Shown: positions 1-8,238 of the stretch, one piece after another
Layout of the letters: every line of letters begins with the position of its first letter
Position numbering within the stretch: the first letter of the stretch is position 1
Origin: Lentisphaera profundi
GTDB lineage: Bacteria > Verrucomicrobiota > Lentisphaeria > Lentisphaerales > Lentisphaeraceae
Length of the DNA stretch: 64,000 nt
Direction: 5' to 3'
Assembly: GCF_028728065.1 (NCBI RefSeq)
Contig: NZ_CP117811.1
Span: 1,612,001-1,676,000 of the forward strand
The notes under the pieces: generated by a model
Told to the model about the DNA's origin: nothing
The model's input: the letters and a program-made list of their open reading frames with translations, nothing else
The model's database searches: none
Program-made: the position numbers and the translations under genes

Positions 1-358
1 AAAACGGGGAAAAATATGAATATAGCATCAAAAATCATCAGCACTTTAATTGTAACACAAGCGAGTCTTCTTGCTGGACAAGTAGCTGAATGGACTTTTA
101 ACAACTCAAAAAATACTCTGGCCGATACTTCTATCAGCCAAGAACACCAAGCAACTATGGTCGGCAAGGCTAACGATTGGTATTTAATAAAACGGGGAAA
201 AATATGAATATAGCATCAAAAATCATCAGCACTTTAATTGTAACACAAGCGAGTCTTCTTGCTGGACAAGTAGCTGAATGGACTTTTAACAACTCAAAAA
301 ATACTCTGGCCGATACTTCTATCAGCCAAGAACACCAAGCAACTATGGTCGGCAAGGC
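1..358 (+). repeat. 188-bp-period tandem duplication of a gene 5' end
   Basis: Bases 1-170 are repeated without a visible mismatch at 189-358, with 18 bases (171-188) between them. Each copy carries the same leader, start codon (16 and 204), signal peptide and first 51 codons. After base 358 the second copy continues into the full gene, while the first copy runs into the spacer. This is the pattern expected of a tandem duplication whose unit is the gene start plus about 18 upstream bases. The first copy begins exactly at window base 1, so the left boundary cannot be seen. Confidence 0.95.
16..207 (+). pseudogene. Truncated first copy of the LamG-like gene start
   Basis: This 63-codon frame is identical to the start of the next gene for 51 codons. 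It then reads 12 unrelated codons through the duplication junction to a TGA. The TGA (205-207) overlaps the start codon of the intact copy (ATG 204-206) as ATGA, so the remnant would be translationally coupled to the real gene if transcribed. It keeps the signal peptide but almost none of the folded domain. It is probably a non-functional scar of the duplication, or an assembly artefact. Confidence 0.8.
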
Positions 359-1181
359 AGCCCGCTTTGGCTTTAAAGGCTACGATAAAAAAACTAAATA
401 CGCTGCTAGATTTGAAGGCACTCTCGATAGCATGATTCTTGTCGACAAACACCAAGATTTCGAAAGTAAATCTTTCTCATGCCTAGTTTACACCAAATCC
501 GCTGTGACGCGTGACGGTAAATACCGGTCTGTACTCTATGCGCGAGACCAAGAAGGATTTTGCCTATACCAAGGCCCCCGAGGCAATTGGCAAATATGGT
601 CAAAAGGTTACGAGCCAAATTGGACTAAGCATATTATTGCACCAGTTATCGAAAAACAATGGGAACAATTCCTTATTTCATACAACGCTAAGGATGTCAA
701 CCCTGACAATAAAAAGCAAGGGCGATTGCTTGTGTGGCTAAACGGTGATCTAAAAGTAGATACTTACAGCGATTATTTACCCTCTATGAGCAAGTTGAGC
801 ATTGGCTCAAACACAGTGGGCACCGCTAACTACAAAGGCTTAATTGATCATATTGAACTTTGGAATGAATCTATCCTAACACTCAAGGAACAGCCGAAAC
901 AACTCTCCCCTCTAATTACAGAAAAAGATATTAAACTTGCAAAAATACGATTATCCGAGCTCAATTTTGATAGTGAGGCTAAAATTTCTTTAACAGGAGA
1001 TGACGCGCAATTTTGTTTTATTAAGGATCAGAGCATCTTCTTACAAAAAGGCACTGACCTCCAAACCAAAACACAGCTTTCAATCAACGTGAACGTGAGC
1101 TCTGGTTTAATTGCTCAGACTTGTTCAATAGAGCTATATGTCCCTATCGCCAATAAAATGGTAAGTAGAATTCAAAAGTAA
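204..1181 (+). CDS. Secreted LamG/concanavalin A-like domain protein
   Basis: This 325-residue protein starts at ATG 204, which matches the start in the duplicated copy and lies just after a GGGGA-rich stretch. An upstream in-frame ATG at 177 falls in the duplication spacer and would put charged residues ahead of the signal peptide, so I reject it. Residues 1-21 form a signal peptide. Residues about 25-235 look like a LamG/concanavalin A-type jelly-roll, beginning AEWTFNN and ending LIDHIELWNE, as in many PVC surface proteins. The last 90 residues are unassigned. It probably binds glycan or another surface ligand, but the ligand cannot be read from the sequence. A hydrophobic frame just past the stop is described separately. 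Confidence 0.7.
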   Translation: MNIASKIISTLIVTQASLLAGQVAEWTFNNSKNTLADTSISQEHQATMVGKAARFGFKGYDKKTKYAARFEGTLDSMILVDKHQDFESKSFSCLVYTKSAVTRDGKYRSVLYARDQEGFCLYQGPRGNWQIWSKGYEPNWTKHIIAPVIEKQWEQFLISYNAKDVNPDNKKQGRLLVWLNGDLKVDTYSDYLPSMSKLSIGSNTVGTANYKGLIDHIELWNESILTLKEQPKQLSPLITEKDIKLAKIRLSELNFDSEAKISLTGDDAQFCFIKDQSIFLQKGTDLQTKTQLSINVNVSSGLIAQTCSIELYVPIANKMVSRIQK

Positions 1182-1246
1182 GAAAAAAACTCGGTATTGC
1201 GACAATTGTTGTGATCATTCTGATTTATGTTTCATTCTGGAAATAG
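1178..1246 (+). other. Frameshifted hydrophobic tail next to the LamG-like gene
   Basis: In the -1 frame relative to the LamG-like gene, codons 1178-1243 encode RKKLGIATIVVIILIYVSFW and end at TAG 1244. This is a basic patch followed by a single hydrophobic span and an aromatic/basic end, the usual shape of a membrane anchor. It has no start codon of its own. One extra A in the CAAAAG run at 1173-1178 would fuse it to the upstream protein. It could be a lost C-terminal anchor, a sequencing indel or chance. Confidence 0.3.
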
Positions 1247-1313
1247 CTATATCGAACTTTGAGTATTGCTACCATTTATAATTGGATGTAATACATCATT
1301 AAACCACTATTTT

Positions 1314-3167
1314 TCAGTCATATAAGTGAGCTATATTATTTAATGAAAGAGCGCGATTATAAATGCGAATATCGCAAATACGCCCTTTTAAAAAATTTCT
1401 GGTCCATCGACCAATCTGAAGTTTTTCTTTCGAGTAGAGCTTACTGTGCTTGTTGGAACTCATTACTAAATCACCATCTACAAAAATGGATTGAGTATTG
1501 CGATCAAATCGAAAAGCTAAGTCATACCATTTCTTTTCTTGCATCACCACACTAGAAATGGAGTCATTTGCTAAATGAGCTAAGTAAGGATGAGCTCGTC
1601 TGATTAACAGCACTAAAGTTGAATTGCCCTCTACAGGAGCTTTAAACTCCGTACTAAAAATAGCATCATCATGTGTATTACTTCTCATTAATTCATTAAA
1701 GTAAATACGACAAGTCACCGTGTAGGAACCATTTAAACCTAGTTCATCAGCTCGAGTATGGACTAAATAATCTTTTGTATTTGATGAATTTAATTCCATC
1801 ACGGTGCCCATTTCATCATCCATCACAAATTGAGGTTCACCAAATACTTCAGCCTCTAAACCAGTACTTTTATCTAAAAAGTCTCCACTTAAGGGCAAGT
1901 CACAAGTCAAAGCTTCTTGAAGTTCTAAATCTGTCAAATCAGCTAAAGCTTCACTTGATGTATAAAAAAGATTTTCCATACTTAAACTCGCATAAGGATT
2001 TTTATCATCCTGTTTTTGGATATTCACTAAAGTCTCACCAGTATCTTTTTCTAAGCCTCCTATGGTTCTTAACTCAATAAGATTTAAACCTTTCTTAAGG
2101 TCTACGCTAATTTCTCCGTTTTCATTAAGTTTATAAAGCTTTTCATTGATACGTAAATTCGTTGCTCTTAAACTGCTGACTCGAAAAATTTGAGGTCCAG
2201 TTAGCTCTGATTTATAGTAAGATTTCAATACCATCAAAAAAGGTTTATGACTGACATAACTATGCGCGGTATGTGATGCCCGCACATAACCATCGTAGGC
2301 TCCTGTTAAATAAGAAAAGTCATTGCGTATGCCATTGGATAATAGATCCATATCTGCATCAAGAGTTAATGTTTCACTAGGATTGGCGTAGTAAAAATAT
2401 TCGACTCCTTGGTGAATTTCGGGAATAATGTGGCTCCCTCTTTTCTCTTCCAGCTTAAATAATTCAGTATCTATTCTCTGACCTGCTCCTACAAAAACCG
2501 AATCCTTTGCGCCGCGATTTAGCTTCACTTTGCCGCTACTCACCCACAATTGAGTTTCGCCCTTGTCGGACAAAGAAAATTCTGTGCCAATAATTTCGGC
2601 TTCTCCCTCATTCGTTTTTATGATAAAGGGAACTTTCTGTTTTTCTAATTTTGCTCGAATTTCGCCTTGCTGAAGATTTATGTAATTACAGTCGCGATTT
2701 ACAAAATTCACACTGCTATTTTCCATTAGGTGAATTTGACTATCTTGTTGCGCTATATCGATGCGGACTTGACCACCTAAGCCCACAAGAATTTGATCAC
2801 CTTTTTTAATACGATTGGCATTTTCAATCATTTCTCCATTGCGAATCAGCTTATAATTCGTACTCACAGAGTGAATACTCAAAACTAGATTTGGTTTATT
2901 AACTATTGGAGTAAATAATACAAAAGCTAAAACGAATAAGGCTGCAACAGCTAAAGCATACTTATAAAATTGAAAAGATTTAACTTTATTCTTTTCTGGT
3001 TTTTGATTCTGAGCCCACTCTTTAAGCTCACTCTGTTGTTCTAATGACTCCAGGTAGAATTCAAAAGCCTCATCAGATTCATCTATGAGTTTTTTAAGTT
3101 CATTTTTGTCTTCTTCATTGGCTTCTCCATGAAGGCATTTATCTATGAGTAGTTCTAGGTCTTTCAT
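1314..3167 (-). CDS. FecR-type anti-sigma protein with C-terminal LamG domain
   Basis: This is a 617-residue inner-membrane protein. Residues 1-60 are a helical cytoplasmic segment of the anti-sigma type (start MKDLELLIDKCLHGEA). Residues about 70-88 form one membrane span. Residues about 105-225 match a FecR domain (RIKKGDQILVGLGGQVRIDI, then EIIGTEFSL). Residues about 440-617 look like a LamG jelly-roll ending in GRICDIRIYNRALS. It overlaps the ECF sigma gene upstream by four bases (ATGA), so the two are translationally coupled. By family, FecR proteins hold or license the cognate sigma factor in response to a periplasmic signal. The LamG domain makes a carbohydrate cue plausible, which is an inference. 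Confidence 0.85.
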   Translation of the reverse strand: MKDLELLIDKCLHGEANEEDKNELKKLIDESDEAFEFYLESLEQQSELKEWAQNQKPEKNKVKSFQFYKYALAVAALFVLAFVLFTPIVNKPNLVLSIHSVSTNYKLIRNGEMIENANRIKKGDQILVGLGGQVRIDIAQQDSQIHLMENSSVNFVNRDCNYINLQQGEIRAKLEKQKVPFIIKTNEGEAEIIGTEFSLSDKGETQLWVSSGKVKLNRGAKDSVFVGAGQRIDTELFKLEEKRGSHIIPEIHQGVEYFYYANPSETLTLDADMDLLSNGIRNDFSYLTGAYDGYVRASHTAHSYVSHKPFLMVLKSYYKSELTGPQIFRVSSLRATNLRINEKLYKLNENGEISVDLKKGLNLIELRTIGGLEKDTGETLVNIQKQDDKNPYASLSMENLFYTSSEALADLTDLELQEALTCDLPLSGDFLDKSTGLEAEVFGEPQFVMDDEMGTVMELNSSNTKDYLVHTRADELGLNGSYTVTCRIYFNELMRSNTHDDAIFSTEFKAPVEGNSTLVLLIRRAHPYLAHLANDSISSVVMQEKKWYDLAFRFDRNTQSIFVDGDLVMSSNKHSKLYSKEKLQIGRWTRNFLKGRICDIRIYNRALSLNNIAHLYD

Positions 3168-3676
3168 TGTTCAACATTCTCCATTACACAGCTCTTTAAT
3201 ACTTTGCGTAGGCGAAATAGTTGGATACGAATTTGCTCTGCACTTCTATTGAGGATCGCTCCCAACTCATAACTTTTTTTCTTTTCATGATAACGAGCAA
3301 TCAAAAGTTGTTTCTGATCATGGGATAGTTTTTCTATACAGCTTTGCAATGCATTTTGACGCTCATCTAAGTCATTGACTTTTCGTGTAGAAAAATGCTC
3401 TTCTGCTTTTTGCATTTGTACTTCATTAAGTAAATTTTGAGCTCGTAAAAACCTTCTTTTGGAATGCATAACTTTATTACGAGCAATACCAAATAACCAA
3501 GATTTAAACTCTCCTTTTGAATTATCAAAACTTTCAAATTTATTCCATGCGGTTGCAGCAACTTCTTGAAGTAAGTCGTCAGCATCACTCAAGTTGGGTA
3601 GTAGTGATCTGATATACATCAGTAATTGTTGCTGAAGCGGCGCAAAGTGGCGAATAAAATCCGTATTCTCTTTCAT
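3164..3676 (-). CDS. ECF RNA polymerase sigma factor
   Basis: This is a 170-residue sigma-70 family protein of ECF size. Region 2 spans residues about 10-80 and includes DADDLLQEV and the promoter-melting/-10 segment KSWLFGIARNKVMHSKRR. Region 4 spans about 105-165, with a helix-turn-helix around SYELGAILNRSAEQIRIQLF. Its stop overlaps the start of the FecR-LamG gene, the usual sigma/anti-sigma arrangement. It is divergent from the DUF1549-type gene at 3849, with 172 bases between starts. Control of the 3849-9945 block is plausible, but I cannot identify a target promoter. Confidence 0.9.
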   Translation of the reverse strand: MKENTDFIRHFAPLQQQLLMYIRSLLPNLSDADDLLQEVAATAWNKFESFDNSKGEFKSWLFGIARNKVMHSKRRFLRAQNLLNEVQMQKAEEHFSTRKVNDLDERQNALQSCIEKLSHDQKQLLIARYHEKKKSYELGAILNRSAEQIRIQLFRLRKVLKSCVMENVEQ

Positions 3677-3724
3677 AAGCTAATTCTCGTTAAGGTCTTT
3701 ACCTACTATTTCCCGTTACTTGCA

Positions 3725-3800
3725 TTTTGTTACCTAAAAAATTGTTTTTTCTGTGATTTTACTTAATTATCATTTTTTTTGAAACAATGATGTAACAAAA
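3725..3800. promoter_or_regulatory. Nested inverted repeats in the divergent intergenic region
   Basis: The 172-base gap between the ECF sigma gene and the DUF1549-type gene holds two nested inverted repeats. TTTTGTTAC (3725-3733) pairs with GTAACAAAA (3792-3800), and ATTGTTT (3741-3747) pairs with AAACAAT (3782-3788). The position between divergent starts suits an operator or a cruciform-forming promoter region. The sequence is very AT-rich, so some symmetry by chance is expected. Confidence 0.4.
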
Positions 3801-3848
3801 AATTTTATTAGGGAAACTGTTATTATAAATTTCATCAAAGGAACCTAT

Positions 3849-6710
3849 ATGAAAAAATTATTACTTAGTTCTCTTATTATTTCAACACTGTCTATTCATG
3901 CCAATGATATCAGCTTTAATAAAGATGTTTTACCCATTTTATCTGACAAATGCTATGCTTGTCACGGTCCCGATGCTCACGATATAAAAGGTAAACTACA
4001 GCTCCATACTTTTGAACATGCGACTACTGAACGTCACTACACAAGTAAAAGCGGAAAAAAGAAAATACTCGAACCCGCTATTATTCCTGGAAAACCTGAA
4101 GAAAGTATTGTCTGGGAACGTATTAGTACTGATGATGAAGACGATATCATGCCTCCTCTTAAGCACCATAAACCCTTAAATAAAAAACAAAAAGAAATTA
4201 TTCGTCAATGGATTGCCAAGGGTGCCGAATATGAACCGCACTGGGCTTATACAAATATTAAAAATCCCGCTAGCAATATCGACCAACTCGTTGAAGAGAA
4301 GCTCAAGCAACACCAACTAAACTTCAATAGCGAAGCTGATAAAAGAACCTTGATCCGTCGCCTTAGTTTTGACCTTCGCGGATTGCCTGCTAGCCCGCAA
4401 GAAGTACAAGTTTTCCTCCAAGACAAATCACCTGATGCTTGGCAAAAACTTATAGATAAATTTTTAGCCTCTCCCTCCTATGGGGAAAAAATGGCTATCA
4501 TGTGGTTGGATCTCGTTCGCTACGCGGACACCGTAGGATACCATGGTGACCAGATCCAACACGTAGAAGCTTACCGCGATTATGTAATCAAAGCCTTTAA
4601 CGATAACAAAGCTTTTGATCAATTCACCAAAGAACAACTCGCTGGCGACCTCCTCCCGAATCCAAGCCAAGAACAATTAGTTGCTTCAGCTTACAATCGT
4701 CTCAATATGATGAGTCGCGAGGGCGGAGCACAAGAACTTGAGTATCTTGCAAAATACGCACAGGATCGCGTTGCAACGACTTCTATTACCTGGATGGGCA
4801 GCACCTTAGCCTGTGCCGAATGTCACGACCACAAATATGATCCATTTACTGCAAAAGACTTTTACTCATTTGCCGCTTTCTTTTCCGACATTCAACAAGT
4901 GGGTGTCTATAATAGGAATCCTTCTGCACCCGGTGGCTTAAGCAACAACGATCCCTTTCCACCTTATATCACACTTAATCAAGCCGAAATTGACACAGTT
5001 TTACGCCCCGTTAAAAGAAGGATTACTGAATCAAAAGCGATAATAAAAAAACATCTTGAGGAAACTCAATTTAATCCTCCCGACACACAAAAACTCGACG
5101 AGCTTTTCACGATTCATGCAAGTACACAAATTGATGCCGCCAAAATCACCATCCCAGTGAAATTTGAAAAAGCAACAGCTCAAGTTGCTTTTGAATTCCC
5201 AAAATCTGATAAGCCACTTCCAAAACTCAAAGCCTTAAGGATCAGCAAAGATGGTAAGGCAATCACTTTTAAAAATGCTGATGCTAGCAAATCCGAACGT
5301 GGTTTTAATCCACGCTTCCTCATTCAGAACAATCCTCGGGGATGGAAAGCTGATCACAAGCAGATGCAAGTTCTTGTCATGACTCCTCACCACCCACTTG
5401 AGGGTGATATTCAAATTGACTTAGAATTTGAAAAAGCTCCCGGAATTAATTTAAAGATCTCTTCATATACCGGCTGTTTCTACGATGCTAAAAAACTCCA
5501 GGCTATTCGCTCAGGTAAAACTGAGGACAAGAAAAAAACATTTGTTCACTTCACAAATGCAGAATACAGAACACATTATGACAAAGTTCTCCAGTTAGAA
5601 AAAAGACTCAACGTAACAGAAAATGAAATGCGTAAAATCTGTCAGATCACCGTTCCGGTTAACCCACGTCCTATACGTATTTTAGCTAAGGGTAATTGGC
5701 AAGATAATAGCGGGGAAATTGTTACACCTGCCATACCCGCTTTTCTTGGTGAAATTAACAAAGAAGGTCCTGCTACACGTCTTGACCTAGCAGAGTGGTT
5801 AACTTCGAAAGATAATCCTCTCACTTCTCGTACACTGGCTAATCGTTTATGGAAACAGTTCTTTGGTCGTGGACTTGCTGCAGATGTCACCGATCTCGGA
5901 GCTCAGGGACAAGCACCAGAAAATCCCCTATTACTTGATCAATTAGCGTCCGAACTCAAAGAAAACTGGGATATAAAATCATTAATAAAAACAATTGTCA
6001 GCTCACGTGCTTACCGCCAAAGTAGCAATATTAAGGATGAGCTAAAAAAACAGGATCCTTTTAATGACCTGCTCGCACGTCAAAACTCTCGTAGATTGGA
6101 AGCTGAATTATTACGTGATAACCTACTCGAAATATCATCATTACTCGTTCACAGCCAAGGTGGAGATGCTGCAAAACCTTACCAACCTGAAGGCTACTAT
6201 AAGGATTTAAATTTCCCTAGAAGAACTTATCAAGCTGATAAAAATGACCAACAATATCGTCGAGGTGTTTATATGCATCGTCAACGTACTTACCTTCATC
6301 CCATGCTCAAAGCTTTTGATGCACCAAGTCGTGAACAATGCGTGGCCTCTCGTTCTGTCTCAAACACACCTTTACAGGCATTAAATTTACTCAACGATCC
6401 AAGCTTTGTAGAAGCGGCAAAAAGCTTTGCACAAAACACCGTAAATCTCTTCAAAAATGAAAACATGAGACTTAATTGGATGTTTGAAAAATCCACTGGT
6501 CGAAACCCTGATGCTCTTGAGCTATCACAGCTGAAAAATATCATCGAAGAGGAAATTAAATACTACTCTGACAAACCTAAAGAAGCATCCGAATTACTCG
6601 GAGCAGGTTTAAAAGTCAGCGATGTGAAAATTGATCAAAAAGAATTAGCGGCATGGACTTCGTTTGCCCGTATCATGCTTAACCTTCACGAAACCATCAC
6701 GGTATATTAG
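3849..6710 (+). CDS. PSCyt1-DUF1549-DUF1553 cytochrome c-like protein
   Basis: This is a 953-residue secreted protein of the Planctomycete type. Residues 1-18 form a signal peptide. Residues about 20-125 form a PSCyt1-type cytochrome domain with CYACH at 35-39 and the later IMPP motif. Residues about 130-345 are DUF1549, with a second CxxCH (CAECH, 322-326) followed by DHKYDPF. Residues about 640-930 are DUF1553 (TRLDLAEWLTSKDNPL, ANRLWKQFFGRG). The two CxxCH motifs suggest c-type heme attachment in the periplasm. The biochemical role of the family is unproven. The next gene, a DUF1501 protein, starts 10 bases on, with its Shine-Dalgarno AGGAGA overlapping this stop region, so the pair is one operon. 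Confidence 0.9.
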   Translation: MKKLLLSSLIISTLSIHANDISFNKDVLPILSDKCYACHGPDAHDIKGKLQLHTFEHATTERHYTSKSGKKKILEPAIIPGKPEESIVWERISTDDEDDIMPPLKHHKPLNKKQKEIIRQWIAKGAEYEPHWAYTNIKNPASNIDQLVEEKLKQHQLNFNSEADKRTLIRRLSFDLRGLPASPQEVQVFLQDKSPDAWQKLIDKFLASPSYGEKMAIMWLDLVRYADTVGYHGDQIQHVEAYRDYVIKAFNDNKAFDQFTKEQLAGDLLPNPSQEQLVASAYNRLNMMSREGGAQELEYLAKYAQDRVATTSITWMGSTLACAECHDHKYDPFTAKDFYSFAAFFSDIQQVGVYNRNPSAPGGLSNNDPFPPYITLNQAEIDTVLRPVKRRITESKAIIKKHLEETQFNPPDTQKLDELFTIHASTQIDAAKITIPVKFEKATAQVAFEFPKSDKPLPKLKALRISKDGKAITFKNADASKSERGFNPRFLIQNNPRGWKADHKQMQVLVMTPHHPLEGDIQIDLEFEKAPGINLKISSYTGCFYDAKKLQAIRSGKTEDKKKTFVHFTNAEYRTHYDKVLQLEKRLNVTENEMRKICQITVPVNPRPIRILAKGNWQDNSGEIVTPAIPAFLGEINKEGPATRLDLAEWLTSKDNPLTSRTLANRLWKQFFGRGLAADVTDLGAQGQAPENPLLLDQLASELKENWDIKSLIKTIVSSRAYRQSSNIKDELKKQDPFNDLLARQNSRRLEAELLRDNLLEISSLLVHSQGGDAAKPYQPEGYYKDLNFPRRTYQADKNDQQYRRGVYMHRQRTYLHPMLKAFDAPSREQCVASRSVSNTPLQALNLLNDPSFVEAAKSFAQNTVNLFKNENMRLNWMFEKSTGRNPDALELSQLKNIIEEEIKYYSDKPKEASELLGAGLKVSDVKIDQKELAAWTSFARIMLNLHETITVY

Positions 6711-6719
6711 GAGATCATT

Positions 6720-8084
6720 ATGAATAGAAGAACTTTTTTTAAAACAACAGGTGCTCTCGGTTTAAGTGCAGGCCTCCCTCTTAGTGCTCACGAAGCCATC
6801 ACTCCAGGATTCCCGAATTATAATCCAAAAATAAAACGAGTTATACATCTCTGTATGGCAGGTGGTATTTCACAATTCGAAAGTTTTGAAAATAAACCTT
6901 TGCTCAAAGAAATGGATGGCAAGGAAATCCCTGCATCCATGACTAAAGGTAAACAACTAGCTCAACTTCAGGGGCAAAAACTAAAAGCTTTTGGTGGACG
7001 TTTTGAATTTAACAAACATGGAAAATCTGGACTAGAGATTAGTGACAAATTTCCAAACATAGCCAAGCATGCCGATAAACTTTGTATTATTAACTCAATG
7101 CATACTGATCAAATTAATCACGACCCCGCTCACACTGTTTTTAATACTGGGACTATTCTTCCTGGACGACCAAGTATGGGCTCTTGGATTAACTATGCTG
7201 TCGGTAGCGAAACTAATGATCTTCCTGGCTATGTGGTTCTTGTTTCTTCTGGTGGAGGTCAAGGACAGCCACTCTCTTCACGTCAGTGGAGCAATGGTTT
7301 CTTACCTGGAAAAACTCAAGGTGTTCAATTTAACTCAAAAGGAGATGCGGTTCACTACGTCAACTCACCGAAAGGAGTTAGTCTGGATCATCAATCGAGA
7401 ATTATCGCGAATATCGCAAAACTCAATCAACATTTGCGAACGAAACGTAATGATCCAGCTATTGAGACCCGTATTGCTCAGTATGAACTCGCACTTAAGA
7501 TGCAAACATCTGTGCCTAAACTTACCGACTTTTCAAAAGAGAGTAAAGCTACTATTGATATGTATGGTTGTAAGCCTGGAGATGGTTCCTATGCGTCTAA
7601 CTGTTTAATGGCGCGAAAACTTGCTGAAAACGGCGTTCGCTTTATACAACTTTATCACCGTGGTTGGGACCACCATAATAATATAAATGGTGCTTTCCCA
7701 AATGCGGCAAAGCTAACTGATCAAGCCACGGCCGCACTAATTTCTGATCTTGATCAACGGGGAATGCTTGAAGATACTTTGATCATCTTTGGTGGCGAAT
7801 TCGGTCGTACCCCAATGGCACAAGGAACGGGCCGAGATCATCACATGTCAGCTTTTTCTCATGTGGTACTCGGTGGAGGTATCAAGGGAGGTATTACTTA
7901 TGGTAAAACTGATGAATTTGGATACGAAGTAGTTGAAAAACCAGTCCATGTCAGAGATATGCATGCAACTATTTTACACCTCTTGGGAATTGATCATCAT
8001 CGACTATCAGTTAAATTCCAAGGTCTCGATAGTAAACTCACCGGTGTGCACAAAGCCAAAGTTATAAAGGAAATCCTTACTTAG
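6720..8084 (+). CDS. DUF1501 protein with Tat signal
   Basis: This 454-residue protein belongs to the DUF1501 family, which is related to the alkaline phosphatase/sulfatase superfamily. The N-terminus MNRRTFFKTTGALGLS carries a twin-arginine motif followed by a hydrophobic stretch, so Tat export is likely. Family landmarks are HLCMAGGISQFESFENKP near the start, RGWDHHNN in the middle, and FGGEFGRTPMAQ with GRDHH towards the end; the Asp/His/Glu residues probably hold metal. It is co-transcribed with the preceding DUF1549/DUF1553 gene. Such pairs recur in PVC genomes near sulfatases, and a sulfatase follows here, beyond a terminator. Confidence 0.9.
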   Translation: MNRRTFFKTTGALGLSAGLPLSAHEAITPGFPNYNPKIKRVIHLCMAGGISQFESFENKPLLKEMDGKEIPASMTKGKQLAQLQGQKLKAFGGRFEFNKHGKSGLEISDKFPNIAKHADKLCIINSMHTDQINHDPAHTVFNTGTILPGRPSMGSWINYAVGSETNDLPGYVVLVSSGGGQGQPLSSRQWSNGFLPGKTQGVQFNSKGDAVHYVNSPKGVSLDHQSRIIANIAKLNQHLRTKRNDPAIETRIAQYELALKMQTSVPKLTDFSKESKATIDMYGCKPGDGSYASNCLMARKLAENGVRFIQLYHRGWDHHNNINGAFPNAAKLTDQATAALISDLDQRGMLEDTLIIFGGEFGRTPMAQGTGRDHHMSAFSHVVLGGGIKGGITYGKTDEFGYEVVEKPVHVRDMHATILHLLGIDHHRLSVKFQGLDSKLTGVHKAKVIKEILT

Positions 8085-8102
8085 CTTTTCTTGACATAAC
8101 TA

Positions 8103-8136
8103 AAAAAAAGAGTCCTTATCGGGGCTCTTTTTTTTA
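8103..8136 (+). terminator. Rho-independent terminator after the DUF1501 gene
   Basis: GAGTCC and GGGCTC form the core of a hairpin whose stem is extended by an A-run pairing with the T-run that follows. It lies about 20 bases past the DUF1501 stop and separates that operon from the sulfatase. The A-run on the left would let it work in both directions. Confidence 0.85.
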
Positions 8137-8186
8137 TTTACAGGCCTATTTTAACTTGTAAGGTAACTTCCAAACTAGCTGTGGTG

Positions 8187-8192
8187 TATAAT
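8187..8192 (+). promoter_or_regulatory. Candidate -10 element for the sulfatase gene
   Basis: A perfect TATAAT lies 46 bases ahead of the sulfatase start and after the upstream terminator. No good -35 hexamer is present at 16-18 bases, so this is a partial promoter prediction in AT-rich DNA. Confidence 0.35.
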
Positions 8193-8238
8193 TATAAATC
8201 CTTAAAACTATTCTTAATAAATATTTTATGGTTCCCTA

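Noticed and set aside
177-203. Upstream ATG at 177 as the start of the LamG-like gene
   Set aside because: It lies in the duplication spacer and would place nine mostly polar residues before the signal peptide. ATG 204 matches the start in the duplicated copy.
3812-3838. ECF-type promoter (GGAAACT-N16-TCAA) ahead of the DUF1549-type gene
   Set aside because: The transcription start would fall about four bases before ATG 3849 and cut off the ribosome site AAGG, so the match is probably chance.
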